This document shows, piece by piece, positions 33,723-44,601 of a stretch of 64,000 bases of DNA. The DNA comes from Ascaphus truei (Eukaryota; Chordata; Amphibia; Anura; Ascaphidae): positions 73,010,580 to 73,074,579 of the forward strand of contig CM071573.1 of assembly GCA_036426205.1 (NCBI GenBank), read 5' to 3'. The translations under genes were made by a program, and so were the position numbers. The notes under the pieces are model-generated. The model saw nothing but the letters and a program-made list of their open reading frames with translations, searched no databases and was not told the origin of the DNA. Position 1 is the stretch's first letter, and each line of letters starts with the position of its first letter.

Positions 33723-34439
33723 TTTAATTTTTTTCTCTATACTGGATTGAAGCAGGGGGTTTCCGGAGCTGGCCCCCACTATTGTTTTGATAAATGAAAA
33801 GTAAATATGTGCTCATATTGGAGGGGGTTTTCTTTGCTGAAAACTTGCTACTTTCATATGCAGAGTAGGTGCAGGGCCTAGGAAAGGAAGCCTGGGAAAG
33901 TAAGCCCAGGCGGAAGGGCCAGAGTAATGGGAGCCCAGGTGAGGGTCCGACTCCCTTAGTAGCTTTTTGCTCAGTATTTCTAGCGTTACCTATTTTACTT
34001 GGATACATTAACACGACAGGCACTTCTTTGGAATCACTTGCAATGATTAACTATTACTGAAGAGTGCACTTCTCATAGGGCCAGATTTAATAAAGTCTGG
34101 TAATATTCCTTTGTTCTTATCAACATTGTTTCCCTTCACAGTGAGAAATGTAGATTTAACACCAAATTCAATAAAAAGTCCAGACAATAATAAATATCTC
34201 CAGAGAGGGAAGTTATCTCAAAAAGTTGTGATAAATATTTTCAAGGAAAAGCCAATGAATCAGTAAAAAAATGTCACTTGGCTGAGAAAAGTTTTCCTTA
34301 AGCTCACAGGTAATGAGAAACACAGGGATTGGAGGCTTTACAGGAGAGCACGGTTATTGTCATTTTAGTGAATTTTCCATAGAACTTTTAAATGACCGTT
34401 TTTTTGCTGCAGGTCAACCAAGATACATTTGGTAATGTC

Positions 34440-34560
34440 AAAAATATATATGTTCTTCAGTATTAGGTGATACCTTTTTTATTGGACTAACAATTTATGT
34501 CATAGGACAAGCTTTCGAGAGTTCTCCTCTCTTCTTCAGGTCAGCAATACTGATATACAC
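34440..34560 (+). repeat. widespread vertebrate repeat fragment
   Basis: Contains TTATTGGACTAACAATTTA, GGACAAGCTTTCGAGAGTTC and CTTCTTCAGGTCAGCA, a block I know as a common dispersed repeat in tetrapods. I cannot name its family with certainty. Confidence 0.45.
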
Positions 34561-34619
34561 AGGAATCTATCATATATATATAGCAAATGGAAATATTACT
34601 GTATGCTCATTTGCATGCA

Positions 34620-34765
34620 GGCCTGTAACGCCGCCTTTCACCATTATTACCCTGCACACAGTGCTTCCACTGCAGCAAGTGTTTCTGTTAAATGACATGC
34701 AAATGAGCACACCGTGCCACCTTTTGCTTCAAAACCATTTAACATGGTCCCCTGCAATATATATA
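34620..34765 (+). repeat. second copy of the repeat at 4880-5335, uninterrupted
   Basis: TTTCACCATTATTACCCTGC is followed directly by ACAGTGCTTCCACTGCAGC and ATGACATGCAAATGAGCACA. It shows the empty-site form of the repeat that is split at 4928-5224. Confidence 0.6.
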
Positions 34766-34786
34766 TAAAGGCTAGAATGGGGCAGT

Positions 34787-35258
34787 TGTGGGACTTTACA
34801 GCTCTCATGGAGTTAATCATTCTGGAAAGGTCTGTTTAGCTGTAAGTTAATGAGCTAATTAGCCTAGCCTGTATAGTCAGGAAGTGATACAGAGATCCCC
34901 CCCCCCCCCATGCTGCCAGACACACACTGTTGAGAGTGATAGAGAGAGGGTGAGAGACGCTGCTGCTATACTGATCTGGGAAGGCACACACAGACCACCC
35001 TGTGAGAGACTGAAAGGGGACCTGCTGCAGGTACACTGGGTAAAGTGGGGAAAGAGTTTAGTTCTCCCACGATTAGTTAGGGACTAAGCAGTATTAGTCA
35101 GTACTCCTGGAAGGAGTTAGGCCTTTTGTTTCTGTTTTGTGTTATGAGTTAACCCTGTACCTGCTTTGTACCCTGTAAATAAACCCCTGCTTAGAAAGTA
35201 CAGTGTTTCCTGTCTTTGATCTGGACAAAAGATCCGACGCTGGGACTGAGACGTCACA
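34787..35258 (+). mobile_element. LTR-like segment related to L-B
   Basis: Starts TGTGGGAC, ends GACGTCACA, and holds CCCTGTAAATAAACCCC plus GTTTCCTGTCTTTGATCTGG, shared with the minus strand of 17407-18059. No matching target duplication was found because the flank is a TA repeat, so the boundaries are approximate. A C13 run lies at 34897-34909. Confidence 0.5.
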
Positions 35259-36406
35259 ATATATATATATATTTATATATAAGCAGGTTAACACAGGTCA
35301 ATTTGTCAAAGTAAGGGCGGTCAATAACATTTGAGATAAATAACTCTTTAGGGCCAGAGACTCTTCGGAGCTTATTGAATAGTATGTGCATACTTATTTG
35401 GTGAAACGTGTTCATTTACATATAGATTTGCATACTGTATGTATGAGAACACTTCCTCACTCAGCTCTTCAGAGCCACTTCACTGTCATAATTTCCATAT
35501 TAAATACAGTGAAGCTGTCTTCACCTGTCCTCACTTTTTGGACTTCATTGAATCTGGCCCTTATTGTGCCTTTCTGTGTGATTCATCAGCTGCTGCAACC
35601 TAGGGCAGGCAAGCATAATTAGAACATCCTTAATTCCCCTTCTCCTGCTGGCAAGATCAGAAGTAGTCTCTGTTTGAACTAGAGTAATTATTTAGAGATG
35701 TATTAAATACATGAAATTGTAGCTGTATGAGTTATGCAACAGAATTGGAGTTGCTACAGTATCTATCATTCTAAGTTGGACTAATCATTGAGACATTATT
35801 TTTCTTTAAATCTTTGAAAAATGTTATTAAACAAATAGTATATTTTACTAAAATTTAAAGATTTTCTTGGCACACACATTTTGTAATTTAGGGTGGAGAA
35901 TGGTAAAAGGGCAAATGGAATAAAAAATACAGAACATTCAGGGTTCACTACAGTATGTAGTGTATCATGGAATTGCCTTTAATTTGTGATATAAGCCATA
36001 TAATGATATCACGATTGTTTTCAACAGATACATTCAAGCTCCTACAAGCCGATCCCAGTCTCTAAAATATCCCCCAGTTTTTAGAAGGCAAATAATCCTA
36101 TTCCTATACTTACAGGTAGACACGTAATCTATGTGAAAGATTTCAGGTACTTTCAATTTAACATGTCCCTAATGTTTAATGCACAGTTCAGGATATCCTC
36201 CTGGCACGAAGCAGAAGAGAGAAATATAAACCTGGGAGTCACATAGTGCTCTATTTCCCAGCCCTCTTTGTTTTCTTACTACATCACAATTAAAATACTA
36301 TAATCACAAGAACTTTCATTATTATTATTTCAGATGGTGAGTCCATTGTTAGCATTGAAAGCACACAACACCTCTGTAGAGAATTCAGGAATAGCTTTCA
36401 CATTAT
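35259..36406. other. unassigned sequence
   Basis: Begins with a short TA microsatellite. No gene or defined repeat seen. Confidence 0.45.
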
Positions 36407-37053
36407 GGGGCTTATGCACTAAGCGCCGATAAGCCAATTATTGAGGCTTTTTCACCAAAAACGCTTACCGTAAGCCCTGATAAGTTGCCAATAAAAGCCC
36501 CTTTAGGCATTTTTTTTTCCCAGAGAAAAAATAAATCACCAAACGAGCGTCGAGAAGCCACTTATCGGCAGGTTTTCAAAGTTGTGCAATTCTAGTAGCC
36601 CCGATTAGCTTTCTGAGGCTAATCTCGGCTCCAGAATAGAGATTTTGTCTCAAAATCCTCCCGCAAGGAAAAGTTGGCAGAAAGGTGGTGAGAAGCTGCC
36701 GATAAGCGCCAAGTGGGGGGCTTAGAAACAAAATGCATTTTTCCTTCATTGGATTGATGCCGGGTGTCTCCGGAGCTGATACCCATTAATTTCAGCACCA
36801 GAGGCCCCCGGCATCAATCCCATGGAATAAAAATGCATTTTCAGGCAACTTCATTACCTTAGCGGCTAACCGCTAAGGCAATGAAGGGGTATGGAACAAC
36901 AGCAACTTTATTGGGGGCAGAGGGGGTGAATGAAGCGTGTAATTGTCCCTTCACTTAACCCCTCTGTCCCCACTAAACCTTACAATATGTACTAACTACC
37001 AATTCACAACCCATCCACCCCCTATGGCCCAGCATAAAAGCATTTTTAATTTT

Positions 37054-37215
37054 TTATACACATAATTGATACCAGAGGCCGGTGGGGGTCACCGGGTAGT
37101 CTCTGCGAGTGTCCGTCAGCCTCCAGGTGGTCCCCATGGGTGTCTGGGAGCCCTCGGGTGTCCACGCATTTGTCCGGAGGTCACTGTGGGTAACTGCTGG
37201 TCTGCGGTACCAAAC
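37054..37215 (-). CDS. R1 copy B exon 3, about 53 codons
   Basis: On the minus strand, after an acceptor-like GCAACAG, the block encodes VWYRRPAVTHSDLRTNAW and a Thr/Pro/Arg-rich chain, then PTGLWYQLCV and a TAA stop at 37054-37056. It is open throughout. The GL-W-Y near the end matches GLGY and GLLY in copies A and C, where the stop follows at once. Intermediate in length between C and A. Function unknown. Confidence 0.45.
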   Translation of the reverse strand, partial: VWYRRPAVTHSDLRTNAWTPEGSQTPMGTTWRLTDTRRDYPVTPTGLWYQLCV

Positions 37216-37396
37216 CTGTTGCAAAAAAAAAATGTGGACTACATTGCAATAAATACACCTTCCCCCCCCCCCCCAACACATATAGTAATGGGCAAAATAA
37301 CTATTATACAGATATGGATAATACTGTAGCTCATTTGCCCATTATAAAATCAAACATTAGCCAGAATAAATAAAGTAAATAAAACATTTAACATAC

Positions 37397-37454
37397 CCCT
37401 GCCATCATGAAGGGCGTCCTCATCAGCATACTCCAGGTCCATGTCCTCCGTTGC
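37397..37454 (-). CDS. R1 copy B exon 2, acidic peptide
   Basis: On the minus strand it is flanked by a pyrimidine-rich acceptor ending TTCAG and a GTATGT donor. The block contains an in-frame MDLEYADEDALHDGR. Copy C encodes the same peptide with one Asp-to-Glu change. Conservation of frame in two copies suggests it was once translated. Confidence 0.45.
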
Positions 37455-38094
37455 CTGAACGAATATAAGAAAAAATACAATCTAATGGCCCCTAACCCCT
37501 TAATCACCTTAGTGGTTAATAACCGCTATAGTAATTAAGGGGTTAACCGCGTCCCACGCTACCCACCTGGGAGGCCTAAGCACCAACCCCGGACCCACTA
37601 TACCCAACCACTAAGCCAATATATCACTCAAAGGTAAACCCAATGAAAATAATTGAGGTAAAAAATGCACAATAATCAGATAAATACAGGACGTAAACAC
37701 CCCAACAATAAAATAACGAAATAGCCTAATAATACACATCATAAATAATGATCTATCGCCAAAATAGCTACATTATTACAATTATGTTATTCTAAAATAA
37801 TACAATTAAATAAACAACTATCCAAGCAAACAATTAAACAAATAAAACCACAAGCCAACAAAACAAATAATTAATTTACAACACTAGCCAACAAAACAAT
37901 TAATTCATTAAAACCGCTAACCAGTCCTAAAATGTACTAAAAATAAGCCATCCAAATTCAAAACAATTAAATCAAAAAATAAACAGAAATAGAAAAAATA
38001 ACAATCAATAGAAAACAAGTATTTGCCAAAAAATGCATTGGCTTTCACTGTATTTATCTGTATAAACAATAAAAAACCTGGAAAAATACAATTA

Positions 38095-38340
38095 CAGTGG
38101 CGGCCGGTTTCAAACTAATGCGGCTGCCGCCGCAGTTTAAAAACAGCTGCGGGCGGCGCGCGGCAGTCTTCGGCCGTTTTCGGCCGGTTTTCCCGCGCCT
38201 CGGGCGCTTTCAATAGTAAGCACCATTAGTGCTTATTTATTAAAGCGGCCGCCGCGCGGGAAACTCCGTTTTAAACGGAGAGCAGCCCCGCGGTTAGCCC
38301 GCTATGCACCCGGCAAGCTTTAGAATGAAGCTTGCCGGGA
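38095..38340. repeat. GC-rich, hairpin-rich patch
   Basis: A CpG-dense island in AT-rich DNA, starting CAGTGGCGGCCGG. It contains several palindromes, for example CTCCGTTTTAAACGGAG and CCGGCAAGCTT...AAGCTTGCCGG. It looks like a GC-rich non-autonomous DNA element; family unknown. Confidence 0.45.
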
Positions 38341-39040
38341 CAGTACATACATTCAATGGATTACATAGGGTGCAAAATATAGAAGCGGCTAATCAAGCAT
38401 TTATATATATGCTGAAGTTTATACTGTATCTATGTGGTTAAAGGTATTGGCCATGGAACTATAAATACCAAGTCCCTCTTTACAAAATTATTTTAGACTA
38501 TTTACTATTAAAATATTTTTATTTCTATTCATTTTCACTACACTGCTTACTGTGAGTGCATTAATTAGGGAACTTTTGTTTGTGTTTTTATTAGAATATA
38601 TTTATCCCTATTTGCACCACAGTATATCATCATTAATGTTATCATTACTAGGCTGATGTGGGTGTCTTCCCTTCTCTCCCCTTACTCTATTAGTATACTA
38701 TTGAGACTTATTACAGCTCTAAAAAGATGTTACAAAGCTAGGTAAAGTCATATTTTATTTTGAAATGCTTACTCTTTCTTGCTCTAAATTGTCCTATTTT
38801 TATGATTTTGTGTGCTTACAGACACACTTTGCCGGTCTAAGGTTTATGCCAGCTTACATATTCATTAACATGTTCATTATAATTACCAACTACACACATT
38901 CGGGCATAGTGTGATGTGGTTGGCATTAAAAAAATACTTATTCGATCTGAAATACAGTATTTTCTAATTTAGCTTCTGGGAAATTCTCTAATTTTCATGA
39001 AAAGTAAATACTGTTTATAAATTAGGACCGGCTCTAGTAC
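38341..39040. other. unassigned sequence
   Basis: AT-rich; nothing recognised. Confidence 0.5.
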
Positions 39041-39219
39041 AGGGGAGACCAACTCCATTCCAAGAGCCACCAACAGGCAAGGTATTAGGCATGTCCCTGC
39101 TTCAGCACAGATGGCTCAATCAATGGCTCAGTCAGAATGATTTCACCTGTGCTGAAGCAGGGACATCCTTAACAACTGACCTGTTGGTGGCCCTTGAGGA
39201 CTGGGGTTGACCACCCCTG
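39041..39219. mobile_element. hAT MITE family P, complete copy, 179 bp
   Basis: Starts CAGGGGAGACCAACTCCA and ends GGGGTTGACCACCCCTG, inverted ends. CTCTAGTA (39033-39040) and CTCTTGTA (39220-39227) form an 8-bp target duplication with one mismatch, the size expected for hAT. The interior has two inverted GTGCTGAAGCAGGGACAT units. Confidence 0.8.
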
Positions 39220-40595
39220 CTCTTGTAGATAGAAAATAATCCCTTTGATTGGAAACTGTGTCTCAGTAGAGTCATTTCATTTTCAGAAGACTTGTCTGAT
39301 CATTTTAGGAAGGGCACCTACATTTTAGCACATTGATAGAATAGAACTGTCTAAAATGGTTTATTATTACTCAACTAATATTTATCTAACGGGCAACTAA
39401 ACTGAATTAAAAGCCATCTTATAATAACTAATGGCGACAATATCCTGCCCACGGCTTTGCACTGATCCCTTTTACAGATGTGCAAACTCGATGCCTAAAT
39501 TGCTGAATCTGGCGAGATTTGCCAGGTGTGTGAACTATGCAAAATGTAACAGTTTAATACATTTTGACTATGCTAAGTAAAACGATTGTCAGGCTCGGGC
39601 GCCGCACGACTAGCTGTCGGCGCAGACCCAGGGACACGCATGGTTGCCAATGACATCACTTTCATGTGGAACTTTGTACTTACGGCATTTCTTTTGCGTT
39701 TTGACTGTCCCCCATACTGGGATTTTGCTGCTAAGAGTGGGAACTGGGATACACTATCTAACAAACAGTGCCATTGTTACATTGTTTTGCCATTCTGGTA
39801 TTCCCAGCTTTAACTGCATTCTCTAGTATATTATACCTAGTTATGAATGTCCCCTCCCCCCCCCCCTCCCAGAGGTGCCAGTTTCACTGTCAATACGATG
39901 ATGGATGATGATATACAGTAGTTGCATAGTTACATAGTAGATGAGGCAAAAAGAGGGGGAAGGGGAACACAAAATGAATGAGTCCCCTAAAGAATTCACT
40001 AACTGCACACCTACATAATGTAAAATCTAACTTTTAATAAATTTACTTAAAACATATATTACCAAACGTAGTGTACTATGTGTTTAAAAAATGAATTAAA
40101 TGTACAATAACGTGCAACCCTGTCAATAAATGTATGATTGTACAAACCCAAATGCAATATTTCTTGGGTTTGACAGGACAGTGGATGCTGAAAGTCAGGG
40201 TATTAACCCCTCTGGAGTTTATATGCAGACTGTAGGTAACTGTATCCTACTCAGTGAGCCTTTAACTGGTCAAAGACACAGCAATCCTGCAATGATATAT
40301 ATAGCAGCGAACACCGATGATTGTATTAAATACATATGCTTGAGAAGTGACGCTGACACAGGCGCAATCAATCGACAAGAAGCCTCAGTATAGTTGAGCT
40401 GGGACTCACAGTTAACATTGATAGGGTTACCCAGCAGAGGGCTCAGATTGTGCATATATAATGTATTGTATGTAGCAGGGAGGCAGACTCACTGCCTGTT
40501 GTATATTTATCCAGCTAATGCGTCTGCATAAATAAAGCCAGGAGACTTAAAGGCACTACATTAAAACAGCTCCAAGTAGGAGGACTGACCACAAC
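39220..40595. other. unassigned sequence
   Basis: Contains the short word ACATAGTTACATAGTAGATG near 39928, the complement of the LINE-like tail at 24262, probably a tail-only fragment. No gene seen. Confidence 0.4.
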
Positions 40596-40642
40596 GCGCG
40601 TCCAACAGCGTTTCCCTCCAGCAAAGGAGCTTCTCAGGGACA
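40596..40642 (-). ncRNA. hammerhead-like motif
   Basis: On the minus strand, GTCCCTGAGAAGCTCC, a loop, GGAGGGAAACGCTG, then TTGGAC. Stem I GUCC/GGAC and stem II CUCC/GGAG both form well. The core reads CUGAGAA, with A at the G8 position. Confidence 0.4.
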
Positions 40643-40894
40643 AATTATATTACTGGGGGAGAGAGGGGGACTGAGACCTTTTATACCCCGCAGTACCTAG
40701 ATTAGTCATTAGTGGTTAACAGCTGTTGCACCTGCGCAATGCATCATATACCTAATACACCTCCAAACACACATATGGCCATAATAAGCAATAAAAACAA
40801 AATATTACACATTTAGATGATAAAGTGTCATTTTATTATGTTGGTACGATGTTTTTTGGGCTCTTAAGACTCACCTATATAATCGGCGTTGTAG

Positions 40895-41430
40895 AGCTTG
40901 TACTGCGCATGTGCAGGGAGTTGTGGTGAACACAGCAGATCCCACCTAGTCAATAATGCGCATGCCGCGGCACTTAGGAAAATATTTGCCATATTGCTAG
41001 TAAGGAATGGGGGCATGCGCTGGGACTTAGAAGCTGCCAAACGTCCGCCCTTCAAATGCGAATGCCTGGGGACATAGTTAATATCCTGCGGCTCACACCA
41101 CCTTCATGCGCTGCGTGGGCAGGTTTAGAATCTCCCACCTTACCACGGCGCCCGCGCACGCGCAGAAAAGAAGCAAACTGGGCAACTTACAATTGAACCG
41201 CAGGGGCTGCGTGAGCATGCGCCGGGACTCTGAAAATTTCACAGATGTGTGCATCCATTCTCGCACCGCACAGCGCATGCGTGAGGACTTGGAGGTGAAA
41301 ACAATGTCCTCCACTGCAAGCGCGTGTGCGCTGACTCAGTAACAGTTGTCAGTGTTTATATATCATCCCCGCGCATGCTCCCAGACCCCAAAGACAGATC
41401 GCATTCACAATCGCGCATGCGCAGACAGGG
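40895..41430. promoter_or_regulatory. cluster of NRF1-like GCGCATGCGC sites
   Basis: At least eight variants of the palindrome GCGCATGCGC occur in about 520 bp, near 40905, 40957, 41012, 41150, 41213, 41272, 41370 and 41412. Examples are CGCGCATGCGCAGA and GAGCATGCGCCGG. The segment is CpG-rich in an AT-rich setting and could be a retroelement promoter. No gene start was found beside it. Confidence 0.45.
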
Positions 41431-42246
41431 AGAGAAGGTTGCTTTAGCTTATTTCTATCAGTGTGATACTTATTTAATATTAAAGTGACATGATGTTTAT
41501 ACCATGCCACCAGACATAGGTACTGTATGTAACAGGGGTAGTGTAGAGAGAAGGAACAGCAGGACCTTAGTCCACTGTATTTTAAGGAGTGTACAAAGTA
41601 TATCGTTCTTTATATGTAGTCCCCAATGTTATTTACTCCACAGTGGTCTAATGTAATGTAGTATAAAATGAAAATAAACAATTTTAAAAAACATATAATG
41701 TATATATGCGTGAAGTTATTGTCTATACCAAATTAGTTATACGCATATACACCATGTACACAACGACCAAACACCGCGTGGTATGGGTATTTAGAGCTCT
41801 GGTATTATAGTCATAATTATAATAAATGATAATAATAATCTTAATTATATCAATACCAAAAAGCTAGGAACCACCACCATGGGCATGGAAATAGCTGGCT
41901 GTTCGTGAATTTCGCATATGTGAATTGTATATTCACAATACTAACCTACACAAAATGAGGATTAAATATGAATATGAAGGGTCAACCGGGGAGCGCTCTC
42001 GGGTCAAATAAAGGGTTTGTGAAGCCAATCAAAAGATTTTCGCTAGACACGGCATCTCCTTCAAGGCAGATGATGACTTGGTGAAGGTTATAGGCCCTAA
42101 ACCCACTATTCAGCAGACGGTCTAAGAACCTACGAGACTCAATAGTAAATTAGTTGGGTCAAGGGGTCTTTTGGAGTCTGATCTCAGGTGATAAGTGCTG
42201 CAAGTGGTAGGGGTGAGGAGCTCCTACTAGTAGGTGTGGTGGAGGC

Positions 42247-42430
42247 CTATGTCATAGCTGCCTGCTGCTCATCAAGTGACTGACTTCTATCATTATGATC
42301 ATCATCACCTATTTCCCTCATGCTACAACCAAGACACCAAACTGCTGTTGTTGCACCAATGATCACATTATCACCATCAAACCACTCGCTATCCACCTCC
42401 TCAGAGACAGAGTCTTGAAAGAGAAGAGCT
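42247..42430 (-). pseudogene. short acidic coding remnant, unidentified
   Basis: A minus-strand frame encodes DSVSEEVDSEWFDGDNVIIG and ends EIGDDDHNDRSQSLDEQQ before a TAG. The acidic, uninterrupted tail looks like a real protein end. A PIF/Harbinger transposase C-terminus is possible because such a remnant lies nearby, but I see no decisive motif. The MITE at 42435 truncates its start. Confidence 0.3.
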
Positions 42431-42434
42431 AGAG

Positions 42435-42600
42435 TAGGCCTGCACAACTCTATTCCTCGAGGGCCGCAAACAGGTCAGGCCTTAAGGCTATCCCTACTTC
42501 AGCACAGCTGGCTTAATTAGTGGCTCAGTATGACTGAACTAAGGATATCATGAAGACCTAGCTTGTTTGCGGCCCACGAGGACTGGAGTTGTGGAGGCCA
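42435..42600. mobile_element. hAT-like MITE related to family P
   Basis: Starts TAGGCCTGCACAACTC and ends GGAGTTGTGGAGGCCA, inverted ends. The inner sequence AAACAGGTCAGGCCTTAA and CTTCAGCACAGCTGGCTTAA is akin to family P. Confidence 0.6.
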
Positions 42601-43209
42601 GAGCGAAAGCCTTATCATCCAGCTTTCTCCTCCCCCAAGTCTCTGTCCCTGGGAAGAAAGAGACAAATACTCCTTTCCTCTTCCATTTCATTTAGAATAT
42701 GTGTGCCTAGTCTGGCAATGACTGCTCTCTATAATCCCTTTCTAGTCTTGACAACATGTAGACTTATATTGATAACCTTTTTCACCCTGGTGGTGGTGAG
42801 CATGTCCTCCTGACCTTCTGTTTGATTTATTTTCATATTATACGACTGAAGCTGAGGGTCAAAAACAACAGCTGTTATTTTACTGGGGGCTACTACTTTT
42901 TTCTTTAGAGACCCACTTATGGTCATTAGTCTTTCGGGCTGCTGTCACCATGGCAATGGACTACCACACCAGTGCCCTCTTATTCCAAAATTCACTGAGT
43001 GTGATTGATCATTCAGCAGATCACCGCCTGTACTGTGTGCACTCCCCCTCCACCCTTTGAAATGAATGAAGCAAAATCATGACTTTAAAATTTTGTTGCA
43101 AAATAGTGTAGCTGGGCTAGACTTAGCTGCCCATTGGCTAATCCTCTTAACGTAATGCCTAGGAAATCACCTGCAAACCTCAGTTACTGTTTTTGTTATG
43201 ACTAAATAG
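42601..43209. other. unassigned sequence
   Basis: No gene recognised. It may be part of the transposon that carried the flanking coding remnants. Confidence 0.35.
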
Positions 43210-43765
43210 GGCAGGTTTTGCATTGTTCACAACCTAATACGAAAATGTTGCACACCTCTCGTCCCCAGAGCATTGTGTTGCTGAAGATGTTTGTGGTGGC
43301 TGGGGTTATGACCTAAACATTTTAATAGCCGGCTGCAGTATGTCACAGAGTTGGTTCTAGTTTGCCGACTGCTGCATTGACCTCTGCTGCAAATAATTGA
43401 TCATTTTTGTGTAAGCAGCATTGTGCTGCTGTAGGAGCCGATTTTGCTCCATCTGGATGCAAATCTGCCATTCCTACATGAGCCATTGCTCTTTTTATAT
43501 TTACTGGCTCTTGCTGGCAATTTTTTTGCCAGAAAATTATCTCTCAAGCAATTGCCCTGTATTGCAATATCCTCGGGATGACATTTATCTTTCTCAGTTA
43601 TCAGTGATCTCCTGAACAGATGTTGAGCAGCGTGGGACTGCTGAGATTGAGTGCTCATTGTATGAGGCTGATACAGTGGCTGCTGTGGAGGTGGCACTTC
43701 CCCTTCATGCAAGGTCAGTTCTTCTTGTGTATACTCCATAGTGACTTCTTCTAAATGAAACGTAA
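43210..43765 (-). pseudogene. Gln-rich transposon-type coding remnant
   Basis: On the minus strand, after an acceptor-like TTTCATTTAG near 43750, a frame encodes EEVTMEYTQEELTLHEGE and a Gln/Ser-rich segment. After a frame change it continues as EWQICIQMEQNRLLQQHNAA, MINYLQQRSMQQSAN, a stop, NQLCDILQPAIKMF, and a Pro/Gln/Ser tail, with two in-frame stops. An acidic start and a Gln-rich coiled-coil end fit the Myb-like accessory protein of PIF/Harbinger transposons. No Myb domain is visible, so this stays uncertain. Confidence 0.4.
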
Positions 43766-44250
43766 CTATTTATTTTCCAAAACAGGAAGGTGAATGTGGC
43801 TGTATCCATTGCAAGTTGCTGGGAGTGACTGCTCCTCCATAATTTGTAGCTTACAGTACGTGGGCAAGTTGTATGTAGCTGGGCCTGACGCAAAGGAAGG
43901 GCCTTAAAAAAGTAAGTAACAAGGCATTAAATTAATTATTTAATTTAAGAAAAAATACCTGTCATTCTATTTTGTGCTGTTACCAAGAGGAACCGTGTGA
44001 TGACTCCAGGATAACACCCCCGTGGGTGTGCCTGAATAATTAGGTAAAGGGAGAAGGAAAAAAGCCTTGTGGAGTATGGGGTAAGAGCTGCGTACAGACC
44101 GTTCCCCGTGGTATGGCGAGAGTGGTGCAGATGCGAAGCCCCACGGATGGAGTGGCTACTCACGATATCCGTCCCTCTCCCGGCAGTGCGTTCCCCTCAA
44201 GGGGGAATGACAGCAACTTCTGCGCAGCCACGATCCAGAAGCAGGAGAAA

Positions 44251-44514
44251 AGAATAGATGATCAATGCCAGCGCGGCCTATAGATGTCAGACTCACCAGG
44301 TTGAGGTAAAATCAATTTATAAACTACAAAAACATACATGACTGGAAGACCTCCTACACGTGTTTCGGGCAAGTTGAGAAAGGGCAAACTTGCCCGAAAA
44401 GCGGGGAGGAGGTCTTCCAGTATTTCTGTGTTATGTAGTTTAATAAATTGATTTTACCTCAACCTGGTGAGTCTGACATCTATAGGAGCCGCGCTGGCAT
44501 CGATCATCTATTCT
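44251..44514. repeat. long palindrome with hammerhead-like centre
   Basis: The left arm (44251-44374) and right arm (44387-44514) are inverted copies: AGACTCACCAGGTTGAGGTA on the left, TACCTCAACCTGGTGAGTCT on the right. The centre carries CGGGCAAGTTGAGAAAGGGC and TTGCCCGAAAAGCGG. The arrangement mirrors 22424-22737 with a different sequence, as if two family members each inserted as head-to-head terminal repeats. Confidence 0.75.
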
Positions 44515-44559
44515 CTATTCTATTTTGTGCTGACACATACATTGACATTGATATCATGT

Positions 44560-44601
44560 CAGGAACCTGACGAAGCTTACTGCGAAACGCGTTGTTCCCT
44601 G
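44560..44601 (+). ncRNA. hammerhead ribozyme candidate, near-consensus core
   Basis: CAGGAAC at 44560-44566 can pair with GTTCCCTG at 44594-44601 (stem I, one bulge). Between them lie CTGACGA (full CUGANGA core), a short hairpin AGCTTACTGC, GAAA at 44584-44587, and a self-complementary ACGCGT, then TT at the expected cleavage place. A six-base palindromic stem III is typical of the minimal hammerheads of Penelope-like elements, which act best as dimers. Stem II is weak. Downstream to about 44880 is a GC-rich leader-like segment ending in ATTAAAGACC. Confidence 0.6.

Larger units (their letters stand above)
36407..38090 (-). repeat. R1 repeat, copy B
   Basis: The terminus GGGGCTTATGCACTAAGC at 36407 is the inverted counterpart of the copy A terminus at 13921-13932. 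It contains the shared blocks CCTAACCCCTTAATCACCTT, TTAATAACCGCTATAGTAAT and CATTAGCCAGAATAAATAAA in the same order as copies A and C. Two exon-like blocks are intact and listed separately. The exon 1 equivalent is missing or replaced by the GC-rich patch at 38095. Confidence 0.6.
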
